A stretch of 64,000 nucleotides of DNA from Nocardiopsis sinuspersici (GCA_008638415.1 VWVT01000016.1:85990-149989), one strand, 5' to 3'. Shown: positions 16,133 to 24,373, numbered from the stretch's first letter. Numbers and translations: made by a program. Notes: a model not told the origin generated them from the sequence alone.

Positions 16133-17802
16133 GGCGCCTCGAACCGTTTCTCGGCGGTGTTCAGGAGTGAGTCCTGGACCCACACCTGTGTCACTGGCAC
16201 GTCCCCAACGGTGTTGGACGCGCTGGTTCTCCGCGTTCGCGTTCCCTCCGTCCGGCGGTGTGCATCGTGTGCACGCTCCGGGGCGGGGCGGCGGAGTTCC
16301 TCACGCCCGGAGACCCCCGGTGCGGCCTGGGCGGTCCGAGGCCCCACACCATCACTCCGGTGGTGTGGGGGCGGTGCCGTCCGTCGCCGAACCGGATACC
16401 CCTGGGCGCGTCGCCCGACCGCGATGCTCGCAGCATCGTGGCGGGAGACCTTCCTGTTCTTACTGGTGAGGGGTTTCTGCCAGTGCGCAGCACCCCACTT
16501 GGACGTATAAGCAGGGTCCACGGCGATGACCGCCACCCCCACCGCATGGGCCATCGAGGTCAGCCGGGCCCGCAGCCGGGCGGTGGGAAAACCGGAGATC
16601 AACCGGCGGAACTTCTTGCGGCGCCCGTGCTTCTCCCGGGTCTTCTCCGCAGCGAAGTCCAGGTCCTCCACCGCGATCGCCGCCACGCCGCATCCGGTGG
16701 CCCAACGCAACAACCGGGACAGGGCGTGGCGTACCTGCGCGTCCCGGTGGGACGCGGCCCCCGACAACACGTAGTCAAACCGGCGGGGGTCACCGACGGG
16801 GTTGCCGTGGGTGTCCAGGCGCCAGGCGGCCAGGTGGTCGGCGTTGGCATCCACCCCGATCACCCCGTGGGCCAGCGCGGCCTCCCACGGCACCTGCCGG
16901 ACGGGTGGGTGGGTCCAGGACGCGGTCACGTACCACCGGTCCCGGTCGGTGTCGTGGTGGAGGCGGTAGGCCACCGCCCGGTCGGCCTCGACACGGTCGG
17001 CCCACTCGGTGCCGCGGTGGGCGAAGGCCACCCGGCAGGAGAGCACATACCGGCCATGGGGGGCGTTGGCCAGATACGCCAGCGGGGCGGGCAATTTGAT
17101 CGACACCTCACCGCCGGGGGTGATGCGGATCGTCTCGTTGCCATGCCGCTTGCCCGACTCCCCGTTGGCTTGCAGGAAGGAGCGCGCGGCCTCCCATCGG
17201 GCCCGCCACTGGGTTTCGGTGAGGTGGGCCTCGCCCAGGTGGTGGCGGGTGTTGGCCAGTCGTTTGCCGCCGCGCACCACACGGACCCGTCCGGTCTCCC
17301 AGTCGGCGACCGCCGCCGCGTGCCGGGACTGGAGCGCGTGCAGGCGCCGGGACTTGGCGTGCCACTCCTGTGGCGTGCGGTACCCACCCGGCACGTGCCG
17401 GGTCCCCTGGGCCCCCAGGGGTTGGGACAGCCGGTGCCGCAGGGTGTCGATCCCCGCCCGGAGGCGGTGCAGGTGGGCGAGGTGGCCGCGCCGGGCCAGC
17501 GCCCACTGCTCGTTCGACGCCCTGGTGATCGCCCCGGCCCACCGCGAGGACGAGGCGGGGGTCAGTTCACGTTTGCGGGCGGCCCAGGAGTCCTTGTCGT
17601 GGTCGGTGCCATCAGCGCACCGGGCCGCCAGGTCCGCCGAGGCGAGCGAGCCCTGGTGGGAGCCCACCGCGTGCAGCACCGCCTCATCCCCAGGAATGAG
17701 GCCTTTGAGCCGATCGCGCACAGCGACCCCGGTCGGCGCGGGGACAAGGAACGGGGCCTGGATCGACCACAACCGTGCCTTGCTGACTTGCGACACTTCC
17801 AC
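16129..17802 (-). CDS. TnpB-like RNA-guided nuclease family protein lacking the zinc finger
   Basis: A TnpB/IS200-IS605 accessory family protein of about 557 residues. RuvC carboxylates are visible: D in GVIGVDANADH (codon 16849-16851), E in AIAVEDLDF (16676-16678) and D in SRHDAASIAVGRR (16435-16437). The four-cysteine zinc finger normally between the last two is absent (TSKWGAAHWQKPLTSK occupies its place). The last 100 residues are Arg/Pro-rich and overlap the likely guide-RNA region. The reading frame continues out of the element into the last codons of modA and stops at the old modA TGA. GTG 17802 is chosen because GGAAGGGGTGAG precedes it; ATG 17826 is possible. No TnpA is present. Confidence 0.78.
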   Translation of the reverse strand: MEVSQVSKARLWSIQAPFLVPAPTGVAVRDRLKGLIPGDEAVLHAVGSHQGSLASADLAARCADGTDHDKDSWAARKRELTPASSSRWAGAITRASNEQWALARRGHLAHLHRLRAGIDTLRHRLSQPLGAQGTRHVPGGYRTPQEWHAKSRRLHALQSRHAAAVADWETGRVRVVRGGKRLANTRHHLGEAHLTETQWRARWEAARSFLQANGESGKRHGNETIRITPGGEVSIKLPAPLAYLANAPHGRYVLSCRVAFAHRGTEWADRVEADRAVAYRLHHDTDRDRWYVTASWTHPPVRQVPWEAALAHGVIGVDANADHLAAWRLDTHGNPVGDPRRFDYVLSGAASHRDAQVRHALSRLLRWATGCGVAAIAVEDLDFAAEKTREKHGRRKKFRRLISGFPTARLRARLTSMAHAVGVAVIAVDPAYTSKWGAAHWQKPLTSKNRKVSRHDAASIAVGRRAQGYPVRRRTAPPPHHRSDGVGPRTAQAAPGVSGREELRRPAPERAHDAHRRTEGTRTRRTSASNTVGDVPVTQVWVQDSLLNTAEKRFEAP

Positions 17803-17989
17803 CTCACCCCTTCCAACCGCGTCCATCCGTTGCTGTGTTCGACACGACGGTAGCCAGAACCGGGGTCGCCTGTCCGGAGAACTAGCGAACTTCCTGGACT
17901 GGTTCCTCGGCCAGGCTGTCCAAGCGCGGCAAGGACCATTCATGTCTGCTCATGTGCGCTTGAGTGACCTTCCACCCCAACCGCTGAAA
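16142..17989 (-). mobile_element. TnpB-only insertion at the modA 3' end
   Basis: The modA reading frame runs to GAC-GAG-GCG-GGG-TT at about 17988-18002 and resumes as TTC-GAG-GCG-CCG-TGA at 16129-16143. Joining these restores an ending D-E-A-G-F-E-A-P and stop that overlaps the modB GTG. The 1.85-kb segment between has no terminal inverted repeat and no target duplication that I can see, as expected for IS605-like elements. The exact ends are ambiguous by 2-3 bp because of shared T residues. Confidence 0.72.
16342..16370 (-). ncRNA. Candidate omega-RNA hairpin near the element right end
   Basis: CCCCACACCA pairs perfectly with TGGTGTGGGG around a 9-nt loop inside the Arg/Pro-rich 3' part of tnpB. 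In known TnpB elements a guide RNA overlaps the 3' end of the gene and extends to the element end. This hairpin is in the right place, but that it is transcribed as omega-RNA is inference. Confidence 0.35.
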
Positions 17990-18791
17990 ACCCCGCCTCG
18001 TCCAGGGCCTTCGCGCCCGTCCCGGAGCGGACCAGCTCCACCCAGTCGGCGGCGAGTCCGGCGTCGGAGGTGGTGGAGACGACCCCGACGGGGTACTCGT
18101 TGACCGCCGCGCCGGCCTCGGCGAACTCGACGCCCTCGACCCGCTCCCCCGCGGAGGCGACGTCGGTGGCGTAGACGAGCCCGGCGTCGACCTCGCCGAG
18201 TTCGACCTTCGTCAGGACCGCGCGCACGTTCTCCTCGTAGGTGTCGGGGGTGATCTCCAGCCCGGCCTCCCCCAGGGCCTCGGCGGTGGCCGCGCCGCAG
18301 GGGACCTCCTCGGCGCAGAAGGCGACGGTGGCGCCCTCGCCGGCGAGGTCGGCCAGCTCCCCGATCCCGGCGGGGTTGCCCGGGGGCACGGCGATGCGCA
18401 GGGTGTTGGTGGCGAAGACGACCCCCCGCTCACCGTGCTCGGCGGACCAGTCGGCGTCCAGGCCCTCCCCCTCCACGACGCGGTCCATGGTGGCGGTGTC
18501 GGCCGCGGCGAAGACGTCCGCGGGGGCTCCGGAGTTGATCTGGACGGCCAGGTCGCTGCTGCCGGCGAAGTTGAGGACCACCTCGGTCCGCGGGTGCCGG
18601 TCCTCGAACTCCTCCGCGAGGTCGGTGAAGACGTCGGTGAGGGAGGCGGCGGCGAAGACGTTGAGCTGACGGCCCGTCCCCTCCCCGGCCGAACAGGCGG
18701 TGAGGGCCGTGAGGGCGAGGGCGCCCGCGGCCAGGGCGCGGACCGGGCCGGGCCCTCCGAGCGCGAGACGGCGGGGGGCACGGTCAGGCAT
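17940..18791 (-). CDS. modA: Molybdate-binding lipoprotein with altered C-terminus
   Basis: A 283-residue substrate-binding protein. The lipobox LTAC33 follows a signal peptide, and the mature protein starts with the ModA-typical LNVFAAASLTDVFTDLA, followed by NFAGSSDLAVQI and GAPADVFAAAD. It captures molybdate or tungstate outside the membrane for ModB/ModC. The original last residues (E-A-P after GF) were displaced by the TnpB element. The present protein ends with about 15 element-encoded residues (SAVGVEGHSSAHEQT), a conservative change likely to leave function intact. GGAGG precedes ATG 18791, which overlaps the stop of the upstream regulator gene. Confidence 0.88.
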   Translation of the reverse strand: MPDRAPRRLALGGPGPVRALAAGALALTALTACSAGEGTGRQLNVFAAASLTDVFTDLAEEFEDRHPRTEVVLNFAGSSDLAVQINSGAPADVFAAADTATMDRVVEGEGLDADWSAEHGERGVVFATNTLRIAVPPGNPAGIGELADLAGEGATVAFCAEEVPCGAATAEALGEAGLEITPDTYEENVRAVLTKVELGEVDAGLVYATDVASAGERVEGVEFAEAGAAVNEYPVGVVSTTSDAGLAADWVELVRSGTGAKALDEAGFSAVGVEGHSSAHEQT

Positions 18792-19185
18792 GGTGCCCTC
18801 CGGTGGTCTCCACGACCACGTTGGTGGACTTGACCACCGCCGTGGCGACGGTTCCCACGTCCAGGCCGAGTTCGTCGGCGGCCTCACGGCTCATCAGGGA
18901 GACCACCCGGTGGGGTCCGGCCTGGATCTCCACCCTGGCCATCACGCGGTCCCGGACGACGTCGGTGACCAGTCCGCGGAAGCGGTTGCGGGCCGAGGAC
19001 AGGTGGCGTACCGGGTCCTCTCCGGCTCCGGCGCGCATGAAGGCGGCGAGTTCGCCGCCGTCGACCCGGCGCCGCCCGGAGGCGTCGCGGGCGGCGGGCA
19101 GGCGGCCGGAGTCGACCCACCGGCGGACGGTGTCGGCGCTGACTCCGAGCAGGTCGGCGGCCTCGCGGATCTGGAAGGTCGGCAT
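18784..19185 (-). CDS. Helix-turn-helix/Mop-domain molybdate-responsive regulator
   Basis: A 133-residue protein. The N-terminal 30 residues are a MerR/excisionase-like helix-turn-helix (IREAADLLGVSADTVRRWV). The C-terminal part (about 67-128) is a molybdate-binding Mop/TOBE domain (NRFRGLVTDVV... STNVVVE). This two-domain arrangement differs from ModE. It is the first gene of the mod operon and overlaps modA by 8 bp. It probably senses molybdate and controls its own operon through the inverted repeat at 19205-19240. TAGGTT lies 6 bp before ATG, suggesting a leaderless transcript. Confidence 0.8.
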   Translation of the reverse strand: MPTFQIREAADLLGVSADTVRRWVDSGRLPAARDASGRRRVDGGELAAFMRAGAGEDPVRHLSSARNRFRGLVTDVVRDRVMARVEIQAGPHRVVSLMSREAADELGLDVGTVATAVVKSTNVVVETTGGHHA

Positions 19186-19204
19186 GGGGCCAACCTACAC
19201 TCGC

Positions 19205-19240
19205 ATCTGCTGGCAAAGAAGGGGGTTTTCGCCAGCAGAT
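19205..19240. promoter_or_regulatory. 10-bp inverted repeat upstream of the mod operon
   Basis: ATCTGCTGGC (19205-19214) and GCCAGCAGAT (19231-19240) are perfect inverse copies separated by 16 bp. The site is 20 bp upstream of the regulator start. It is a strong candidate operator for the HTH-Mop protein it precedes. Confidence 0.6.
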
Positions 19241-19369
19241 CAGTGGTTTTCGGCCCACATTCCTGGATTATGCGACCTTGCGGCGGTCACGGTCGCGCCG
19301 GACGGGTCCGAGTTCCACGGGAGGGCGGGCTCCCGCCGACGGCCGCCCTCCGCCGGCCGGGGCCCGGCC

Positions 19370-20977
19370 TCAGCCGCGCACGTCGGCGACCTCGCCGACC
19401 GGCCCCTCGACCCGGTAGTCGTCCAGGGCGGTGACCACGTACCCGGCGCCGTCCTCCAGCGGGGCGGTGTCGGTCAGGGCGGTACGCCCGGTGAGGCCCA
19501 CGAGGTTCTCCACGGCCACGGCCGCGCAGCGCGCCTCCTCGGAACCGGTCCCGGCGGCGTCGGCGGGCAGCCGGTAGACGGCGTAGAAGCGGGCGCCGTC
19601 GACGGCCTCCCACCCGACGTCGACGCGCCCGTCCCCGGCCCGGGCGGTGAGGCCCCCGACCGCGCCGACCAGCGGCCCCTGGTCCTCGGGGGCGTCGGAG
19701 CGCGGCGGCAGCGCGGGGTGGCCGTAGTGGGCCCCGGCCAGCGCGGCGTAGGCGTCGGCGGCCTGTTCGCGCAGGCTCCTGATGGAGAAGTAGACGTCGC
19801 CGTCCACCCCGGGCAGCTCACCGGAGTAGTCGAGCTGGGTGCTGAGCGCGTCCTCACCGCGCCAGCCCTCCTCCCCCACCCGGTAGGCGGCCTGGCCGAC
19901 GTACAGGTCCACGCCCGTGCCCTCGACCTCCTGGGACCACCAGTCGGCCAGTGCCTCGTAGTCGGCTGTGTCGAAGCCCCGCCTCCAGTACAGCTGCGGC
20001 GCGACGTAGTCGACCGTGCCCTCCCGGATCCAGGCGCGGGTGTCGGCGTACTGGGCGTCGTAGGACTGCAGGCCCGAGGTGGGCGAGCCGCTGGGATCGG
20101 TGGAGTCGTTGCGCCAGATGCCGAACGGCGAGATCCCGAAGCTCACCCACGGCTTGGTCCGCTCGATCCCCTCGTGGACGTCGGCGACGAGCCGGTCGAC
20201 GTTGTCGCGGCGCCAGTCGCCCCGGTCGTCGAACCCCCCGCCGTGCTCCTCCCAGGAGGCGTCGTCGTCGAACTCCTCGCCCTCCTTGGGATAGGGGTAG
20301 AAGAAGTCGTCGAAGTGCACGCCGTCGACGTCGTAGCGCTCCACCACGTCCATGATGACCCCGACCACCCACGCGCGGACCTCGGGGTTGCCGGGGTCGA
20401 GGTAGGCCTCGTCCCCGTAGTCGACCAGCCATGCGGGGTTCCGCCTGGCCGGGTGCTCCTCCACCAGGTTCTCCACGTCGGGGTCCTGGAACCCGACCCG
20501 GTAGGGGTTGAACCAGGCGTGCAGCTCCAGCCCCCGCTCGTGCGCCCCGGCCACGGCGTACTCCAGCGGGTCGTAGCCGGGGTCGCCGCCCTGCTCACCG
20601 GTGAGGTAGCGCGCCCACGGCTCCAGCTCCGAGGCGTACACCGCGTCGGCCGTGGGGCGCACGTGCAGGAAGACGGCGTTGAGGCCCATGCCGGCGGCGG
20701 CGTCGAGGTAGGAGTCGAGTTCGGCCTTCTGCTCCTCGGCGGGCAGGCCCGGCTCGGAGGGCCAGTCGATGTTGCGGACCGTGGTCAGCCACGCCCCGCG
20801 CATCCGGCGCTTGTCCCCGTCGTCCCCGCACCGGGCGACCGTACCGGCCTGGTCGGGGGGCTCCGCTCCGGCGCCCCAGAGGGTGCATCCCGAGAGCAGG
20901 ACGGCGGTCGCGGCGGCCGTCGCCGCCCACCGGAGCGCGGCGCGCGTCGGATGCGTGGCACGTGCCACTGGGTCCAT
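19370..20977 (-). CDS. Lipoprotein of the glycosyl-hydrolase-like 10 (DUF187/YngK) family
   Basis: A 535-residue lipoprotein with lipobox VLLSGC near residue 30. The catalytic-like (beta/alpha)8 domain begins with MRGAWLTTVRNIDWPS and includes VFLHVRPTADAVY, GLELHAWFNPYR, YDVDGVHFDDFFYPYP and VSFGISPFGIWRN, all typical of the family. The C-terminal 110 residues look like a fibronectin-III-type beta domain (RAGDGRVDVGWEAVDGARFYAVYR). Family members are thought to act on cell-wall or exopolysaccharide glycans, but the substrate here is unknown. GGAGGAG stands 9 nt upstream of the ATG chosen. It is convergent with no close operon partner. Confidence 0.83.
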   Translation of the reverse strand: MDPVARATHPTRAALRWAATAAATAVLLSGCTLWGAGAEPPDQAGTVARCGDDGDKRRMRGAWLTTVRNIDWPSEPGLPAEEQKAELDSYLDAAAGMGLNAVFLHVRPTADAVYASELEPWARYLTGEQGGDPGYDPLEYAVAGAHERGLELHAWFNPYRVGFQDPDVENLVEEHPARRNPAWLVDYGDEAYLDPGNPEVRAWVVGVIMDVVERYDVDGVHFDDFFYPYPKEGEEFDDDASWEEHGGGFDDRGDWRRDNVDRLVADVHEGIERTKPWVSFGISPFGIWRNDSTDPSGSPTSGLQSYDAQYADTRAWIREGTVDYVAPQLYWRRGFDTADYEALADWWSQEVEGTGVDLYVGQAAYRVGEEGWRGEDALSTQLDYSGELPGVDGDVYFSIRSLREQAADAYAALAGAHYGHPALPPRSDAPEDQGPLVGAVGGLTARAGDGRVDVGWEAVDGARFYAVYRLPADAAGTGSEEARCAAVAVENLVGLTGRTALTDTAPLEDGAGYVVTALDDYRVEGPVGEVADVRG

Positions 20978-21284
20978 GGGGCGGGTCTCCTCCGGGGGTC
21001 GTCGCGCACCGCCGTCACCGTGGCGTCGCGCCGCGCACCAGAGTAAGCCAGAACGTCGTTCTCCGAACACGGCTCAGCCGACCCGTGGACGGTCCCGCGC
21101 GTTCCGGATTCGGGGAGCGCCCCCGCTGGTCGGCGGTACGCCGGTCCGAGGGGCCACGAGATCCCACCCCTCCCCGAAAAACGGCAGATGATCTGTTTCA
21201 TGCACAACCCCGACACCGGGGCACAGTGCGCGGCGCACCACCGCCGCCTCGGCCGAAACGGACACACCGCCACAGACGAGGTCC

Positions 21285-21290
21285 TAGACT
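21285..21290 (+). promoter_or_regulatory. -10 element TAGACT of menF
   Basis: TAGACT ends 8 bp before GTG 21299. The mRNA is probably leaderless or has a few leader bases. Confidence 0.45.
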
Positions 21291-21298
21291 CGAGGATC

Positions 21299-22579
21299 GT
21301 GAACGCCGCCCTGAGCCCGCCCCAACTGTTCGTCCGCACCGTCGCCCTGCCCGGGGACGTCTCCGGCCTGGTGCGCCACCTCCCCACCGACTCCCCCCTG
21401 GCCTGGCTGGCCGGCGACGAGGGGATCGTGGGCTGGGGACGGGCCGCACGGCTGGAGCTGGACGGCGACCCCGGCACGGCCGAGCCCACCGACACCACCC
21501 GCTTCACCGAGGCGGCCCGCTGGGTGGACGGCCTCACGGAGCGCTCCGAGGTCCGGGACGAGGTGGGCCGGCCCGGCACCGGCCTGGTCGCCTTCGGCAC
21601 GTTCGCCTTCTCCCCCGCCTCCGGGGGCTCGTCCCTGGTGGTGCCCCGCGTGCTCCTCGGGCGGCGCGACGGCCGCACCTGGCTGACCACCGTCACCGAC
21701 CGGCCCGGGGACCGCACGACCGAGCCGCCGCGCCCCACCTCCGCGCCGCGGCCGGTCGGCCCGGTCTCCTGGAGCCGGGGATCGCTGACCGACGAGCGCT
21801 GGATGGACGCCGTGGCCGACACCGTCGGGCGCATCCGCGCGGGTGAGCTCGACAAGGCCGTGCTGGCGCGCGACGCCTTCGCCGACGCCGGCTCCCCCAT
21901 CGACGTGCGCACCCTGCTGGAGCGGCTGCGCCTGCGCTTCCCCAGCTGCTTCACCTTCTCCGTGGACGGCATGGTCGGCGCCACCCCCGAGCTGCTGATG
22001 CGCCGTGAGGGCGACCGGCTCACCTCCCTGGTCCTGGCCGGGACCCGCCCTCGGGGCGGGGACGCCGACAGCGACCGGGCCCTGGCCGAGGAGCTGCTGG
22101 CCTCGGCCAAGGACGTGGACGAGCACCGCATGGCCGTGGACTCCCTGCGCACCTCGCTGGGACCGCTCACCGAGGAGCTGGACGTGCCCGAGCGGCCGCG
22201 CCTGCTCGCCCTCGCCAACGTGCAGCACCTGGCCACTCCCGCGCGCGCACGCCTGTCCCCGGGGGTGTCGGCGCTGGACGCGGTCGCCGCCCTGCACCCC
22301 ACCGCGGCCGTGGGCGGCACCCCCACGGCCGCGGCCATGCGGCTGATCGCCGAGGTCGAGGGCATGGACCGGGGCGGCTACGCCGGCCCGGTGGGCTGGC
22401 TGGACGGGGCGGGCAACGCCGAGTGGGGCATCGCCCTGCGCTGCGCCCGCGTGGACGGCGCGCGTGCCCGGCTCTTCGCCGGGGGCGGCATCGTCTCCCG
22501 GTCGGAGCCGCGCTCGGAGCTGGCCGAGACCGAGTCCAAGTTCCGGGTGATGCGCGAGGCCCTCACCGACCCCGCCTGA
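21299..22579 (+). CDS. menF: Isochorismate synthase
   Basis: A 426-residue chorismate-utilising enzyme. The C-terminal chorismate-binding domain shows ELDKAVLARDAF, VLAGTRPRGG, ANVQHLATP, HPTAAVGGTP and the terminal FAGGGIVSRSEP followed by ELAETESKFR. These match isochorismate synthases rather than anthranilate synthase. It converts chorismate to isochorismate, the first step of the classical menaquinone route completed by the MenD, MenC, MenB and MenE genes at 43.9-49.1 kb. No 2,3-dihydroxybenzoate genes are near, so a catecholate role is unlikely. GTG 21299 is supported by the -10 at 21285; a longer frame begins at 21188. Confidence 0.87.
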   Translation: MNAALSPPQLFVRTVALPGDVSGLVRHLPTDSPLAWLAGDEGIVGWGRAARLELDGDPGTAEPTDTTRFTEAARWVDGLTERSEVRDEVGRPGTGLVAFGTFAFSPASGGSSLVVPRVLLGRRDGRTWLTTVTDRPGDRTTEPPRPTSAPRPVGPVSWSRGSLTDERWMDAVADTVGRIRAGELDKAVLARDAFADAGSPIDVRTLLERLRLRFPSCFTFSVDGMVGATPELLMRREGDRLTSLVLAGTRPRGGDADSDRALAEELLASAKDVDEHRMAVDSLRTSLGPLTEELDVPERPRLLALANVQHLATPARARLSPGVSALDAVAALHPTAAVGGTPTAAAMRLIAEVEGMDRGGYAGPVGWLDGAGNAEWGIALRCARVDGARARLFAGGGIVSRSEPRSELAETESKFRVMREALTDPA

Positions 22580-22583
22580 GCGG

Positions 22584-22612
22584 GCGTTCACGGGCACGGA
22601 ACACGGCACCGC
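22584..22612 (+). repeat. 29-bp repeat, copy A
   Basis: This 29-mer agrees at 25 of 29 positions with copy B at 23747-23775 (shared core ACACGGCACCGC, preceded by GTTCACG). It lies between menF and the tandem-GNAT gene, and its right end can form a small hairpin with 22620-22626. Confidence 0.55.
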
Positions 22613-22730
22613 CGCCGGGGGCGGTGTTCGCCCCGCAGGCCGTGGCACGCGCCGTGCCGTCGACCGCCGAGGCCGGCGGCCCCGGAAAAAGGCTCGACGG
22701 CCTCACCGTGTCCTGGCACAGTGACGTGCT

Positions 22731-23684
22731 ATGGCGAACTCCGAGCTGGTGACCGCCGCGGACGTGCGGCTCATGCAGGGTCTGGCGCAGCGTGTCACCG
22801 CCACCCGTCCGGACCTGGTGAACGGCGACGCGACGTTCGGCGAGCTGGCCTGGAGCTGGGGCAGGGGGCACGCCCGCAACGGCGCGAGCTGGCGGCGCCG
22901 GCTGTGGTTCTCCGGCGGGGACCTGGTGGCGTGGGGCTGGGCCCGTCTTCCGCGCCGGGTGAGGTTGAGCGACGGGTCGGTGAAGGACGTCACCGGCGCC
23001 TGCCTGGTGTACCAGGTCCATCCCGACCACGCCGGGCTGGTCGACGAGGTGATCGACTGGTACGACGGTACGGCGGCGGACGTCGAGCGTACGGTGCTGG
23101 CGAGCGCCGCCGACGGGTTCGCCCTGGAGCGGTGGGCGGCGCACGGCTATGGGACCGACCCGGCCTCGCTCGGCGACACCGGGGACTGGACCCAGCTCAA
23201 CGTGCGGGACCTCGACGACGTCGAACGGCCGGCGCTGCCGGCCGGGTACCGGTTCCGCACCGCCGACGAGGCCGGGCCGGAGGCCGCGGTCCAGGCCCAT
23301 CTGGACGCGTGGGCCCCCTCCACGTACACGGCCGAGGACTACCAGGGCGTCCGGCGGACGACGGGATACCGCGGCGACCTGCACCTCCTGGTGGAGGCGC
23401 CGGACGGGACGATGGCGTCCTCGGCGATCATGTGGCTCGACGGGGTGAACGGGACCGTCGAGTTCGAGCCGGTCGGGACGCACCCGGGCTACCGGCGTCT
23501 GGGGCTGGGAAGGGCGGTGCTCCTGCACGGGATGCGCCTGGCGCGCGCGGCCGGGGCCAGGCAGGCGACGGTCGCCTGCCTGGGCGCGCCGGGGCATCCC
23601 CAGGCGCGCGGACTGTACTACGGCGTCGGGTTCCGGGCGTTCACGCGGGACGCGCCGCTCATCATGGCCGGGACCGCGGGCTGA
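22731..23684 (+). CDS. Two-domain GNAT-family acetyltransferase
   Basis: A 317-residue protein with two GNAT folds. The C-terminal one keeps the acetyl-CoA site (GTHPGYRRLGLGRAVLLHG, followed by GVGFRAFTRDAPL). The N-terminal half is a divergent copy (VYQVHPDHAGLVDEVIDW) that likely lost catalysis. Such tandem GNATs include mycothiol synthase-like and aminoglycoside-modifying relatives, but nothing ties this one to a substrate. There is no clear ribosome site before ATG 22731, and CACAGT 8 bp upstream may be a -10 for a leaderless message. Confidence 0.78.
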   Translation: MANSELVTAADVRLMQGLAQRVTATRPDLVNGDATFGELAWSWGRGHARNGASWRRRLWFSGGDLVAWGWARLPRRVRLSDGSVKDVTGACLVYQVHPDHAGLVDEVIDWYDGTAADVERTVLASAADGFALERWAAHGYGTDPASLGDTGDWTQLNVRDLDDVERPALPAGYRFRTADEAGPEAAVQAHLDAWAPSTYTAEDYQGVRRTTGYRGDLHLLVEAPDGTMASSAIMWLDGVNGTVEFEPVGTHPGYRRLGLGRAVLLHGMRLARAAGARQATVACLGAPGHPQARGLYYGVGFRAFTRDAPLIMAGTAG

Positions 23685-23691
23685 GGACCGA

Positions 23692-23740
23692 CGGCACGGG
23701 GCGGCTCGGCCCGGGGGCCCGGTCCCGCCACCCCGTGCCG
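23692..23740 (+). terminator. Hairpin after the tandem-GNAT gene
   Basis: CGGCACGGGG pairs with CCCCGTGCCG (10 bp) around a long GC-rich loop that can itself fold. It starts 8 bp after the stop. Confidence 0.5.
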
Positions 23741-23746
23741 AGCCGG

Positions 23747-23775
23747 GTGTTCACGAACACGAAACACGGCACCGC
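23747..23775 (+). repeat. 29-bp repeat, copy B, in the promoter of the 23789 gene
   Basis: Matches copy A at 25 of 29 positions and contains the palindrome GTGTTC-AC-GAACAC. It abuts the -10 TAGCTT (23776-23781), which is 7 bp from ATG 23789. The repeat therefore covers the -35/spacer region and may be a regulator site. Confidence 0.5.
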
Positions 23776-23788
23776 TAGCTTGGCGCGT

Positions 23789-24253
23789 ATGCGCATCGAC
23801 ATGGTTCCCTGGAACGATCCCGACGCCAGCGCCCTGCGGGCCGGGCAGCGGGCGGAGATCGCCCAACGCTACGGCACCCCCGACTCCGAGCCGGGTGTGG
23901 CGCCCTCGGCCGACGACATCGCGGTGTTCGTGGTGGCCCGGGACGAGCGGGGCACGGCCGTGGGCTGCGGCGGCCTGCGCGACCTCGGCGACGGGACGGG
24001 TGAGGTCAAGCGGATGTACGTGCCGCCCGAGCGGCGGGGCTCGGGTGCGGCCCCGCTGGTCCTGGCGGCGCTGGAGGAGTGGGCCCGCGAGCGCGGCTGG
24101 ACGTGCCTGCGCCTGGAGACGGGCGACCGCCAGCCCGACGCCGTGCGCTTCTACACCCGCGCGGGCTACACGCCCGTCCCGAAGTTCGGCGCCTACGCCG
24201 ACTCGCCCTCCTCGCTCTGCTTCGGAAAGGTGCTGCCGGCTCCTCGGCCCTGA
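23789..24253 (+). CDS. GNAT-family N-acetyltransferase
   Basis: A 154-residue GNAT protein with the acetyl-CoA loop VPPERRGSGAAPLVLAALE and the C-terminal GDRQPDAVRFYTRAGYTP. The sequence GCGGLRDLGDGTGEVKRMYV is the central beta strand pair. TAGCTT with a 7-bp gap to ATG 23789 argues for a leaderless message and this start. The substrate is unknown. Its promoter carries the repeat also seen upstream of the tandem GNAT at 22731, so the two may be co-regulated. Confidence 0.8.
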   Translation: MRIDMVPWNDPDASALRAGQRAEIAQRYGTPDSEPGVAPSADDIAVFVVARDERGTAVGCGGLRDLGDGTGEVKRMYVPPERRGSGAAPLVLAALEEWARERGWTCLRLETGDRQPDAVRFYTRAGYTPVPKFGAYADSPSSLCFGKVLPAPRP

Positions 24254-24330
24254 AGGCCGGGCTCGCGACCAGGGTCCGCCACCGGCGGTGTCGTCCCTGC
24301 CGCGTCCTGGCCCTGAGACCCGGAAGAACA

Positions 24331-24373
24331 CCACCGGCCCCGGCGGACGCGCGGCGGGGGCCGGGGCCGGTGG
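24331..24373. terminator. Bidirectional terminator between the GNAT and phoX genes
   Basis: CCACCGGCCCCGG pairs perfectly with CCGGGGCCGGTGG over 13 bp around a 17-nt loop. It lies between two convergent genes and probably serves both. Confidence 0.65.

Noticed and set aside
16129-17943. Transposase able to move the modA insertion by itself
   Set aside because: No TnpA (HUH transposase) is present; TnpB proteins do not transpose alone.
21299-22579. menF as the first gene of a catecholate siderophore route
   Set aside because: No EntA, EntB, EntE or NRPS genes are present, and the siderophore operon is of NIS type.
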